This document shows, piece after piece, positions 1 through 5,558 of a stretch of 6,120 bases of DNA. The position numbers and the translations under genes are program-made. Every line of letters starts with the position of its first letter. The stretch's first letter is position 1. The stretch is taken from the NCBI GenBank assembly GCA_026393735.1, contig JAPKZP010000666.1, positions 1-6,120 on the forward strand. The letters run 5' to 3'. The notes under the pieces were generated by a model. It was not told the origin of the DNA. It did not search any database and saw only the letters and a program-made list of their open reading frames with translations. This stretch comes from Acidobacteriota bacterium. Its GTDB lineage: Bacteria > Acidobacteriota > Vicinamibacteria > Vicinamibacterales > JAKQTR01.

Positions 1-618
1 GCCGGCGTAAGTCTTGCCGCCGACACCCTGTACATGCGGAACGGCGACCAGGTCCAGGGGCGCCTGGTCTCGGTTCGCAACGGCGAGATTGAATTCCGCC
101 AGGATAGCGGGCAGAGTGCCCGCACGATTCGCGTCGATATCGCGGACGTGCGCCGGATTGAGTTCGACGACCAGTACTCGGGCGGCAGTTACAATGACGA
201 CCCCGGCTGGAACAACGACAACACCGGCACGAACAACACCAACTACGACCGCCCGAGTGGCATGCGCGAGCGGAGCGTCGTCGTGTCGGCGGACGTGCCG
301 TCCGTCGATTCCGGCATCGATGTCCGGTCGGGACAGACGGTGTACTTCAGGGCCTCGGGCCAGGTGCGCTGGGGACCGAACCGGAAGGACGGCCCGCAAG
401 GCGAAAAGAACTCGCCAGAGAATCTCAACCGGCCGATGCCGAACCGGCCTGCAGCGGCCCTGATCGGGCGCGTGGGGTCGTACTCGACCGACTACTTCTT
501 CATTGGCAACGAGCAGGGCGCCATTCGCGTGCGGTCGTCGGGGCGCCTGTTTCTCGGCATCAACGACGACGTCCTCGACGACAACTCGGGGAACTTCCGG
601 GTGATTGTCTACTACTAG
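1..618 (+). CDS. Secreted protein with N-terminal SH3/Sm-like domain and C-terminal LecA (PA-IL)-like domain; 5' end missing
   Basis: The frame is open from base 1 to the TAG at 616-618 (205 residues visible), so the gene starts upstream; an internal ATG at 34 is unlikely to be the start. The first residues, AGVSLAADTLYMRNG, look like the end of a signal peptide with cleavage near SLA|AD, so the product is probably exported. Residues about 8-57 form a short beta domain (LYMRNGD..GRL....GEIEF ... VDIADVRRIEF), typical of small SH3/Sm-like domains in acidobacterial secreted proteins. A low-complexity Asn/Asp/Gly linker follows (about 58-88). Residues about 90-205 resemble the Pseudomonas PA-IL (LecA) lectin fold: DSGIDVRSGQTVYFRASGQV, ALIGRVG, then GINDDVLDDNSGNFRV. 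The NDD and DNSG residues (188-197) fall where LecA binds calcium and galactose. Sugar binding is inferred from the fold, not shown; many relatives are uncharacterised. Confidence 0.8.
   Translation, partial: AGVSLAADTLYMRNGDQVQGRLVSVRNGEIEFRQDSGQSARTIRVDIADVRRIEFDDQYSGGSYNDDPGWNNDNTGTNNTNYDRPSGMRERSVVVSADVPSVDSGIDVRSGQTVYFRASGQVRWGPNRKDGPQGEKNSPENLNRPMPNRPAAALIGRVGSYSTDYFFIGNEQGAIRVRSSGRLFLGINDDVLDDNSGNFRVIVYY
211..249 (+). other. Asn/Asp-rich low-complexity linker encoded by AAC/GAC/ACC-type codons
   Basis: This stretch of the first gene is built almost only from AAC, GAC, ACC and GGC codons and encodes NNDNTGTNNTNYD. It is clearly different in composition from the GC-rich coding on either side. 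It separates the two folded domains of the protein and is most simply a flexible spacer. Such near-repetitive codon runs can vary in length between strains. Confidence 0.5.
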
Positions 619-641
619 GACTCGTCCGCGCCGCTCGTGGG

Positions 642-661
642 GGCCGCCCCCGCTGGCGGCC
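642..661 (+). terminator. GC-only hairpin between the LecA-like gene and the desaturase, possible terminator
   Basis: GGCCGCC at 642-648 pairs perfectly with GGCGGCC at 655-661 around a 6-base loop. It lies in the 60-base gap after the TAG at 618, where a terminator is expected. There is no T-run after it, so it is not a classical intrinsic terminator, and such stems arise by chance in DNA this rich in G and C. Confidence 0.25.
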
Positions 662-678
662 TGGACGGTAGCGCTCTC

Positions 679-1635
679 ATGAGCCACTACTACAGCGCGC
701 ACGCGGCGCCGTTCCTGGCCGATCTGGGCGCGGCGCTCCCGCGTGAGGTCGTGCGCGCCCTGCATCGGAAGCAGCCGTGGCGCCATGCGCTGGTGGCGGG
801 CCGGCAGTTTGGCCTGCTCGCGCTGTGCACGTGGGCGCTGGTCGGTGCGACCCATCCCCTCGTCTGGATCCCCATCGCCCTCGTGCAGGGCTTTACGGTG
901 TTCAATTTCACCGTGCTCCTGCACGAGGTCGTGCATCACGCGATCTTTCCCGCCCGCAGGCCGCGGCTGGAGCGCCTGCTCGGCTACCTCTACGCGGTGC
1001 CCAGCGGAATCTCCGCCTCGCAGTTCACCCGCTGGCATCTCGACCATCACGCGGAGCTGGGTTCGTCCGACGCCGATCCCAAGCGCCACCACCTCTCTCC
1101 CAGGCGGAACGCGCGGTGGTTCAAGCTGCTCTACTGCACGGCGGCGCTCTTCCCGATCTACTTCCGCGCGGCGCGGCGCGAATCGGCCACGTACCCGGCG
1201 GCGCTCCAGCGCACCATCGCCCGCGAGCGGGGGGTGTCGATCGCCGCGCACCTGGCGGTGCTTGCCGCGCTCGTGGTCCTGTCCGGCTGGGGCGCGGCCC
1301 TGCGCGCGTACGTGGTCCCGGTGTTCGGCGTGTTCCCGATCGCGTTCACACTGAACCGTCTCGGGCAGCACTACAACATCGAGCCCCGGGACCCGGCGGG
1401 CTGGAGCACGCTGATGCGGGGCCACTGGTTCTGGGACGTCGCCTTTCTGAATTCCAACTATCACCTCGAGCACCACTACTTCCCCGGGGTGCCGTTCTAC
1501 CGGCTGCCCCAACTCCAGCGGGTCTTGACGCCGTTCTACGCCAGCCGGGGACTCGCGTGGCGTTCGTACGGCGCGCTGCTCTGGGGCTGGTTCGTGCTGA
1601 ACAAGCGGCCCCACACCGACTGGTCGCGCGAGTAG
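679..1635 (+). CDS. Membrane fatty acid desaturase (FA_desaturase family)
   Basis: This 318-residue protein carries the three histidine boxes of membrane di-iron desaturases: HEVVHH at 82-87, HLDHH at 120-124 and HLEHH at 262-266 within NSNYHLEHHYFPGVPFY. A further His (H231 in LGQHYNIEP) may also be a metal ligand. Hydrophobic segments lie around 41-58, 61-82, 150-163, 188-204 and 208-225. The family introduces double bonds into acyl chains in the cytoplasmic membrane, using O2 and an electron donor. Substrate and bond position cannot be read from the sequence; a carotenoid or other lipid hydroxylase is less likely given the box spacing and the NYHLEHH motif. I chose the ATG at 679: the frame extends to a GTG at 637, but that adds 14 Gly/Ala-rich residues running through a hairpin and has no ribosome site. 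A weak GGACGG lies at 663-668. The gene stands 60 bases after the preceding stop and is probably transcribed separately from the operon that follows. Confidence 0.85.
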   Translation: MSHYYSAHAAPFLADLGAALPREVVRALHRKQPWRHALVAGRQFGLLALCTWALVGATHPLVWIPIALVQGFTVFNFTVLLHEVVHHAIFPARRPRLERLLGYLYAVPSGISASQFTRWHLDHHAELGSSDADPKRHHLSPRRNARWFKLLYCTAALFPIYFRAARRESATYPAALQRTIARERGVSIAAHLAVLAALVVLSGWGAALRAYVVPVFGVFPIAFTLNRLGQHYNIEPRDPAGWSTLMRGHWFWDVAFLNSNYHLEHHYFPGVPFYRLPQLQRVLTPFYASRGLAWRSYGALLWGWFVLNKRPHTDWSRE

Positions 1636-1696
1636 GTCGCTGGAGAGTCCGGGCGTGCGGCTGCGCCTCGCATCTGGCGTCATTTCCGCGTCCCTG

Positions 1697-1705
1697 TGGT
1701 ACATT
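1697..1705 (+). promoter_or_regulatory. Extended -10-like element (TGGTACATT) ahead of the acyl-CoA dehydrogenase remnant and meaB operon
   Basis: TGGTACATT fits the extended -10 pattern TGnTAnnnT and lies in the only sizeable non-coding gap before the operon (1636-1715). It is among the few A/T-containing words in this gap. Transcription would start near 1711-1713, only a few bases before the ATG at 1716, giving a nearly leaderless message; this agrees with the absence of a Shine-Dalgarno site there. No convincing -35 box is visible (GCGTCA at 1677-1682 is at a 17-base spacing but a poor match). Confidence 0.4.
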
Positions 1706-1715
1706 TCCAGATCCC

Positions 1716-1832
1716 ATGGACTTTCGTCCGACCGACGAGCAGCAGGTGCTGCGCCGCGCCATCCGTGAGTCCGCGGACACCGAGATTCAGCGGCTGGTCA
1801 TCGCGCGGCAGATCCTGGCGGCAACCGCATAG
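1716..1832 (+). pseudogene. Acyl-CoA dehydrogenase remnant: N-terminus joined in frame to C-terminus, catalytic body deleted
   Basis: The ORF encodes 38 residues. Residues 1-21 (MDFRPTDEQQVLRRAIRESA and D) match the usual start of acyl-CoA dehydrogenases (MDF..TEEQ..LR..VREFA). Residues 22-35 (TEIQRLVIARQILA) match the usual end of the same family, where (E)GT.EIQRLVIAR.LL closes the last helix. About 350 residues are missing, including the FAD- and acyl-CoA-binding regions and the catalytic glutamate, so it cannot be an active dehydrogenase. The two halves fuse without a frameshift near 1776-1787. Full-length relatives often read ..TEI in both places, so a deletion between short direct repeats (ACCGAGAT-like) is a simple explanation; a misassembly is another. 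The stop lies 6 bases before meaB, so the ORF may act as a short translated leader. Naming both ends rests on motif recall, not on an alignment. Confidence 0.75.
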
Positions 1833-1838
1833 CACGCG

Positions 1839-2819
1839 ATGACCGATCCGAAGACGCCCGTGCCCGCCCCGACCCTGGCCGACCGCGTGCGCGCGGGCGA
1901 CCCGCGCGCGATGGCTCGCGCGATTTCGCTCATCGAAGACGACGATCCGCTGGCGTCGGGCCTGGTGCGCGCGCTCTATCCCTCGACGGGCCATGCGTAC
2001 CTCGTCGGGATCACCGGGCCGCCCGGCGCCGGCAAGAGCACGCTCGTGGACCGGCTGGCGGTTGAGTTCCGGCGCCGCGAGTCCACCGTGGGCATCATCG
2101 CCGTCGATCCCACCAGCCCGTACACCGGGGGCGCGATCCTCGGCGATCGCGTCCGCATGCAGACGCACGCGGGCGACGACGGCGTGTTCATCCGGAGCAT
2201 GGCGACGCGGGGGCACCTGGGAGGCCTCGCGAGAGCGACGCACGAGGCCGCCTACGTGCTCGACGCAGCAGGCAAGGACTGGATCGTCATCGAGACCGTC
2301 GGCGTCGGCCAGGACGAAGTCGACATCGTGCGCACGGCCGACATCTCGATCGTGACGCTCGTGCCGGGCACCGGCGACGAAGTGCAGGCTCTCAAGGCCG
2401 GCATCATGGAGATCGCGGACATCTTCGTCGTCAACAAGTCCGATCGCGAGGGCGCGGACCGGCTGGTCGCGTCCATCGAGTCGATGCTGACCCTGGAGGA
2501 GTTCGGCCCCCACGAGTGGCGGCCCGTCGTCGTGCGGACACAGGCGACCTCGGGCGCCGGCGTCCTGGAACTGGTCGAGGCGATCGAACGCTTCCGGGCC
2601 CACGCGGTCGCGAGCCACGTGACCCGACGCCGCGTCCGCAACGAGTTCCGGCTGCGCGAACTGCTCCAGGCGCGTTTTCTCGAGCATGTCGACCAGCACG
2701 TGCTGGCGGCGGGTGAGGTCGACACGCTGCTCGACCGCATCACCGACCGCACGCTCGACCCGTACACGGCCGCCAGCGGCATTTTCGACCGGGCCCTCGG
2801 GCGCAAGGAGACGCCGTGA
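1839..2819 (+). CDS. meaB: Methylmalonyl-CoA mutase-associated GTPase MeaB (ArgK/MMAA family)
   Basis: The 326-residue product has the family's usual length and order. Helices at the N-terminus (about 11-46) precede the G domain: P-loop GPPGAGKST at 60-68, AVDPTSPYTGGAILGDRVRM at 88-107 with the magnesium/switch residues, IETVGVGQDEVDI at 151-163, and the guanine-specificity motif NKSD at 199-202. A helical C-terminal part (about 243-326) corresponds to the dimerisation region. MeaB is a cytoplasmic chaperone that uses GTP to gate delivery of adenosylcobalamin to methylmalonyl-CoA mutase and to protect the enzyme from inactivation. The family usually has Ser where this protein has D159. It starts 6 bases after the dehydrogenase remnant with no clear ribosome site, so translation may be coupled to that short ORF. 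It overlaps the epimerase gene by 4 bases. The mutase itself is not in this window. Confidence 0.95.
   Translation: MTDPKTPVPAPTLADRVRAGDPRAMARAISLIEDDDPLASGLVRALYPSTGHAYLVGITGPPGAGKSTLVDRLAVEFRRRESTVGIIAVDPTSPYTGGAILGDRVRMQTHAGDDGVFIRSMATRGHLGGLARATHEAAYVLDAAGKDWIVIETVGVGQDEVDIVRTADISIVTLVPGTGDEVQALKAGIMEIADIFVVNKSDREGADRLVASIESMLTLEEFGPHEWRPVVVRTQATSGAGVLELVEAIERFRAHAVASHVTRRRVRNEFRLRELLQARFLEHVDQHVLAAGEVDTLLDRITDRTLDPYTAASGIFDRALGRKETP
2805..2810 (+). promoter_or_regulatory. Shine-Dalgarno site (AAGGAG) fixing the GTG start of mce
   Basis: AAGGAG lies 5 bases before the GTG at 2816, inside the last codons of meaB. It supports a GTG start overlapping the meaB stop (GTGA), and is one of the strongest ribosome sites in the window. 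Confidence 0.75.
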
Positions 2820-3223
2820 AAGCGACACTCGACCACATCGGCATCGCCGTCGGCGACCTCGGCCAGGCGCTCGCGTTCTACCGCGACGCGCTCGGGCTCG
2901 ACGTGGAGGCGCCCCGGGAGGTGCCGACGCAGAAGGTCCGCGCGCACTTCGTGCCGGTCGGGGAGGCGACGCTCGAACTGCTCGAGCCCACCGCGGCGGA
3001 CTCGCCGATCGCGACGTTCATCGCGAAACGGGGGCCGGGCCTCCACCACGTGACCCTCCGCGTCGACGATATCCTGGCGGCGCTCGCGCGCCTGAGGGAG
3101 CGGGGGGTGCGTCTGATCGACGCCGAGCCGCGGCTGGGCGCGGAGGGCGCGCTCATCGCGTTCGTGCATCCTGCCAGCACCGACGGCGTGCTGGTCGAAC
3201 TCAAGCAGGCAGCGAAGGACTAG
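2816..3223 (+). CDS. mce: Methylmalonyl-CoA epimerase
   Basis: This 135-residue protein is a single vicinal-oxygen-chelate (glyoxalase-like) unit pair of typical epimerase length. It begins DHIGIAVGDLGQALAFYRDA, continues VPVGEATLELLEP (47-58), ESPIA-like DSPIATFIAKRG (62-73), GLHHVTLRVDDI (75-86) and ends FVHPASTDGVLVELKQ (116-131). By comparison with the Propionibacterium shermanii enzyme, the metal ligands should be H7, E54 (Gln in that enzyme), H78 and E128. It interconverts the (S) and (R) forms of methylmalonyl-CoA so that propionyl-CoA carboxylase product can enter methylmalonyl-CoA mutase. The GTG start overlaps the meaB stop by 4 bases with a good ribosome site, showing an operon and probable translational coupling with the partner GTPase. 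The next gene starts 2 bases after its stop. Confidence 0.93.
   Translation: MKATLDHIGIAVGDLGQALAFYRDALGLDVEAPREVPTQKVRAHFVPVGEATLELLEPTAADSPIATFIAKRGPGLHHVTLRVDDILAALARLRERGVRLIDAEPRLGAEGALIAFVHPASTDGVLVELKQAAKD
3214..3219 (+). promoter_or_regulatory. Shine-Dalgarno site (GAAGGA) for mtnP
   Basis: GAAGGA ends 6 bases before the ATG at 3226 and lies within the last codons of mce. It supports that ATG as the start, although the same frame stays open upstream through mce and meaB in a shadow reading. Confidence 0.65.
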
Positions 3224-3225
3224 GT

Positions 3226-4086
3226 ATGGCGATCGACATTGGCATCATCGGCGGGAGTGGGTTGTACGACATGGCGGAGTTGTCGGACCGCGAGGAGGTC
3301 ACGCTGGCGACGCCGTTCGGCGACCCCTCGGGCCCGTATCTGACCGGGACCTTGCGGGGCCGCCGGGTGGCCTTCCTCGCGCGGCACGGCACCGGCCACC
3401 GCATCCTGCCGTCGGAGCTGAACTTCCGCGCGAACATCTTCGGGTTCAAACTGCTCGGCGTCCAGCGCATCCTCTCGGCGAGCGCGGTCGGCAGCCTCCG
3501 CGAGAACTACAAGCCGCTGGACATCGTCATCCCGGACCAGTTCTTCGACCGGACGCGCGGGCGCATCAGCACGTTCTTCGGCCGCGGCATCGCGGCACAC
3601 GTGGGGTTCGCGCACCCGGTGTGCGGCGAACTGGCGGCCGTGGCCGCCACGTCGGCACGGGTCGTCGGGGCACGCGTGCACGACGCAGGCACCTACGTCT
3701 GCATGGAGGGCCCGGCGTTTTCGACGCTGGCCGAGTCGAATGCGTACCGTGCCATGGGCTTCGACATCATCGGGATGACCAACCTGCAGGAGGCGAAGCT
3801 CGCGCGCGAGGCGGAGATCTGTTACACGACGATTGCCCTGGTGACCGACTACGACTGCTGGCACCCGGAGCACGACTCGGTCACGGTCGACCTGATCATC
3901 GCGAACCTCATGGAGAACGCCTCGACGGCCCAGAAGATCATCGCGGAGTCCGTCGGCCGGCTGCCTGCCCAGCGCGGCTGCAGTTGCGGCCGGGCGCTCG
4001 AACACGCCATCATCACACGCCCGGAGCACGTGCCCGCGGCCGTCAAGCAGGAACTCGCGCCGATTATCGGCAAGTACGTGAAATAG
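3226..4086 (+). CDS. mtnP: S-methyl-5'-thioadenosine phosphorylase (PNP/MTAP family)
   Basis: The 286-residue product matches the trimeric MTAP branch of family-2 nucleoside phosphorylases. The phosphate-binding start is IGIIGGSGLYD (5-15); RHGTGHRILPSELNFRANI (53-71) and SASAVGSL (84-91) follow, then MEGPAFST (160-167), GMTNLQEAKLAREAEICY (183-200) and VTDYDCWH (206-213). D208 and D210 correspond to the two Asp residues (D220/D222 in human MTAP) that select 6-aminopurines, so adenine nucleosides are the expected substrates rather than inosine or guanosine. It cleaves methylthioadenosine, a by-product of polyamine and other SAM-dependent synthesis, with phosphate to adenine and methylthioribose-1-phosphate; 5'-deoxyadenosine is a common second substrate. 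A CSC pair at 252-254 recalls the CXC motif of archaeal MTAPII. The gene follows mce by 2 bases and precedes an adenosine kinase by 2 bases, a coherent purine-salvage pair. Confidence 0.93.
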   Translation: MAIDIGIIGGSGLYDMAELSDREEVTLATPFGDPSGPYLTGTLRGRRVAFLARHGTGHRILPSELNFRANIFGFKLLGVQRILSASAVGSLRENYKPLDIVIPDQFFDRTRGRISTFFGRGIAAHVGFAHPVCGELAAVAATSARVVGARVHDAGTYVCMEGPAFSTLAESNAYRAMGFDIIGMTNLQEAKLAREAEICYTTIALVTDYDCWHPEHDSVTVDLIIANLMENASTAQKIIAESVGRLPAQRGCSCGRALEHAIITRPEHVPAAVKQELAPIIGKYVK

Positions 4087-4088
4087 CC

Positions 4089-5024
4089 ATGAACATCATC
4101 GTGACCGGCTCGATCGCCTACGACTACCTGATGTCGTTTCCCGGCAGCTTCACGGAGCACCTGCTGCCGGATCACCTGCAGCGCGTGAGCCTCAGCTTCC
4201 TCGTCGACACGATGGACAAGCGCCGCGGCGGTTGCGCCCCGAACATCGCCTACACGCTGGCGCTGCTCGGGGAGCGGCCCAGGCTGATGGGGACCGCGGG
4301 CCAGGACTTCGATGACTACCGGCGCTGGCTGGACGGCGCCGGCATCGACACCACGCTCGTCAAGCAGGTGCCCGACAAGTTCACCGCCTCGTTCTTCTGC
4401 AGTACCGACCTGACGGGCAACCAGATCGCGTCGTTCTATACGGGCGCGATGGCCAATGCGGGCGAACTGTCGTTTCACGGGGTCGGCCGATGCGATCTCG
4501 CCATCATTGCGCCGAATGATCCCGGGGCGATGATCCGCTACGGCCGGGAGTGCCGCGACCTGACGATTCCCTACATCTACGATCCCAGCCAGCAGGTGGC
4601 GCGGATGAGCGGCGACGAATTGAAGGACGGTGTCGTCGGGGCGCACATCGTCATCTGCAACGACTACGAGTACGAGATCATCCGGGAGAAGACCGGGATG
4701 GATGCGGCCGCGATGCTGCGTCACTCGGAAGCCGTGGTCGTGACGAAGGGGGAGAAGGGCGCCAGCATCATGCTGCGCGATCGCACGATCGACGTGCCGG
4801 CGGTGACCCCGCACACGATGGCGGATCCCACCGGCGTGGGAGACGCCTTCCGCGGCGGGTTCATGAAGGGGCTGGCGGCCGGGGCTGGCTACGAGGTGTG
4901 CGGCCGCCTGGGGAGTGTCGCCGCCACCTACGCGCTCGAGCACATGGGCGGGTCGAGCCATTCCTACACGTGGGACCAGTTCAGGGCCCGCTACGAGGAG
5001 CACTTCGGGGCCCTCGCGTTCTGA
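4089..5024 (+). CDS. adoK: Adenosine kinase, PfkB family, mycobacterial AdoK type
   Basis: This is a 311-residue PfkB-fold kinase. The N-terminus, VTGSIAYDYLMSFPGSFTEH then LLPDHLQRVSLSFLVD, closely resembles Mycobacterium tuberculosis adenosine kinase (Rv2202c) as I recall it. So do GGCAPNIAYTLALLG (47-61), QIASFYTGAM (112-121), YDPSQQVARMSGDEL (164-178) and NDYEYEII (191-198). The PfkB signature DPTGVGDAFRGGF spans 246-258, with D252 as the catalytic base in the GXGD anion hole. The expected reaction is adenosine + ATP to AMP + ADP in the cytoplasm. Other PfkB substrates such as ribose or fructose are less likely given this match. The ATG lies 2 bases after the mtnP stop without a clear ribosome site, which suggests coupled translation. 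The stop shares one base with the next start (TGATG). Regulation is not visible beyond the shared operon. Confidence 0.88.
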   Translation: MNIIVTGSIAYDYLMSFPGSFTEHLLPDHLQRVSLSFLVDTMDKRRGGCAPNIAYTLALLGERPRLMGTAGQDFDDYRRWLDGAGIDTTLVKQVPDKFTASFFCSTDLTGNQIASFYTGAMANAGELSFHGVGRCDLAIIAPNDPGAMIRYGRECRDLTIPYIYDPSQQVARMSGDELKDGVVGAHIVICNDYEYEIIREKTGMDAAAMLRHSEAVVVTKGEKGASIMLRDRTIDVPAVTPHTMADPTGVGDAFRGGFMKGLAAGAGYEVCGRLGSVAATYALEHMGGSSHSYTWDQFRARYEEHFGALAF

Positions 5025-5554
5025 TGGCCATGCGGATCGCGACCGCCGGCGTCGTCGCCCTGGCGGCGGTGGCCTGGGCGTCGCTCCTTGTCATCACGCC
5101 CTGGCTGGCGGCCCCAGGGGCCGGCGAGGCGTCGGTCTTCACGGCAGCGCTCGTGTTTCGCACGGGCGCGGTCATCTGCCACCAGCACGCCGGCCGGTCG
5201 TTCGCGCATGCCGGTATCCAGGAGCCGGTCTGCGCACGCTGCACAGGGCTGTACGCCGGCGCCGCCGCCGGCGCCCTTGCCGTCTTCCTCGTCATCGCGG
5301 CCCGGACCGGGCGCACCAGGGATCGGCGCGGATTGCTCGCCTGGCCGCTGACCCGGCTGCGATGGGCTGTCATCGCGTGCGGTCTGCCGACGCTCGTCAC
5401 GTGGGCGGTTGAACACGCGGCCGGCGCGCCCGTGACGAACCTAATGCGCGCCGCGACGGCGCTGCCGCTCGGCGCGGCCGTCGCCGCCATCGTTGTCTCA
5501 TGGGCCGCCGGAGCATCCTTCGACGACACGCCTGCCGCGACTGCGATACACTGA
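5024..5554 (+). CDS. DUF2085 membrane protein with CHQ and CARC motifs
   Basis: The 176-residue protein shows the DUF2085 signature: VICHQHAGRSF at 50-60 and EPVCARCTGLYAG at 67-79, with C52, H53, C70 and C73 placed as if to bind a metal or form a redox pair. Likely membrane segments are about 6-28, 77-93, 112-129 and 144-162; the cysteine motifs sit just before the second one. Residues 127-151 (WAVEHAAGAP..NLMRAATALPLG) match the conserved family stretch that usually reads as an Asp-containing DG..Q..G.R.S.N..R. Glu replaces that Asp here. The family has no established function. The ATG at 5024 overlaps the kinase stop by one base; an ATG at 5030 in the same frame is also possible. Its place at the end of the salvage operon implies co-expression, not necessarily shared function. 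Confidence 0.82.
   Translation: MAMRIATAGVVALAAVAWASLLVITPWLAAPGAGEASVFTAALVFRTGAVICHQHAGRSFAHAGIQEPVCARCTGLYAGAAAGALAVFLVIAARTGRTRDRRGLLAWPLTRLRWAVIACGLPTLVTWAVEHAAGAPVTNLMRAATALPLGAAVAAIVVSWAAGASFDDTPAATAIH
5547..5552 (+). promoter_or_regulatory. -10-like TACACT directly ahead of the DUF6677-like gene
   Basis: TACACT lies across the end of the DUF2085 gene, 6 bases before the ATG at 5559. Transcription from it would begin at about the A of that ATG, giving a leaderless message; no Shine-Dalgarno site is present. No good -35 box is visible at 16-18 bases, so this is tentative. Confidence 0.25.
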
Positions 5555-5558
5555 CAAC

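Noticed and set aside
637..678. N-terminal extension of the desaturase to a GTG
   Set aside because: The 14 added residues are Gly/Ala-rich, overlap a hairpin and have no ribosome site; the ATG at 679 gives the usual length.
1636..1696. Possible terminator after the desaturase
   Set aside because: Only 4-base stems could be paired (for example TGCG with CGCA) and there is no T-run, so no terminator is called.
1680..2828. Long minus-strand open frame (382 codons) opposite meaB
   Set aside because: It is Arg/Asp/Val-rich, has no recognisable motif and mirrors a well-supported GTPase; long antisense frames are expected in GC-rich coding DNA.
2686..3225. Upstream extension of the mtnP frame through mce and the end of meaB
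   Set aside because: It is an Arg-rich shadow of two better-supported genes; the ATG at 3226 has a ribosome site and begins at the family's conserved start.
3220..4029. Minus-strand open frame (269 codons) opposite mtnP
   Set aside because: Same reasons: complete overlap with a confident enzyme gene and no motif of its own.
3849..5003. Long minus-strand open frame (384 codons) opposite mtnP and adoK
   Set aside because: It spans two real genes on the other strand, has no family motifs and a composition typical of antisense shadows.
5255..5275. Direct repeat of GCCGGCGCC, each copy also containing a palindrome, in the DUF2085 gene
   Set aside because: It encodes an Ala/Gly run in a membrane helix (AGAAAGA); ordinary codon bias explains it.
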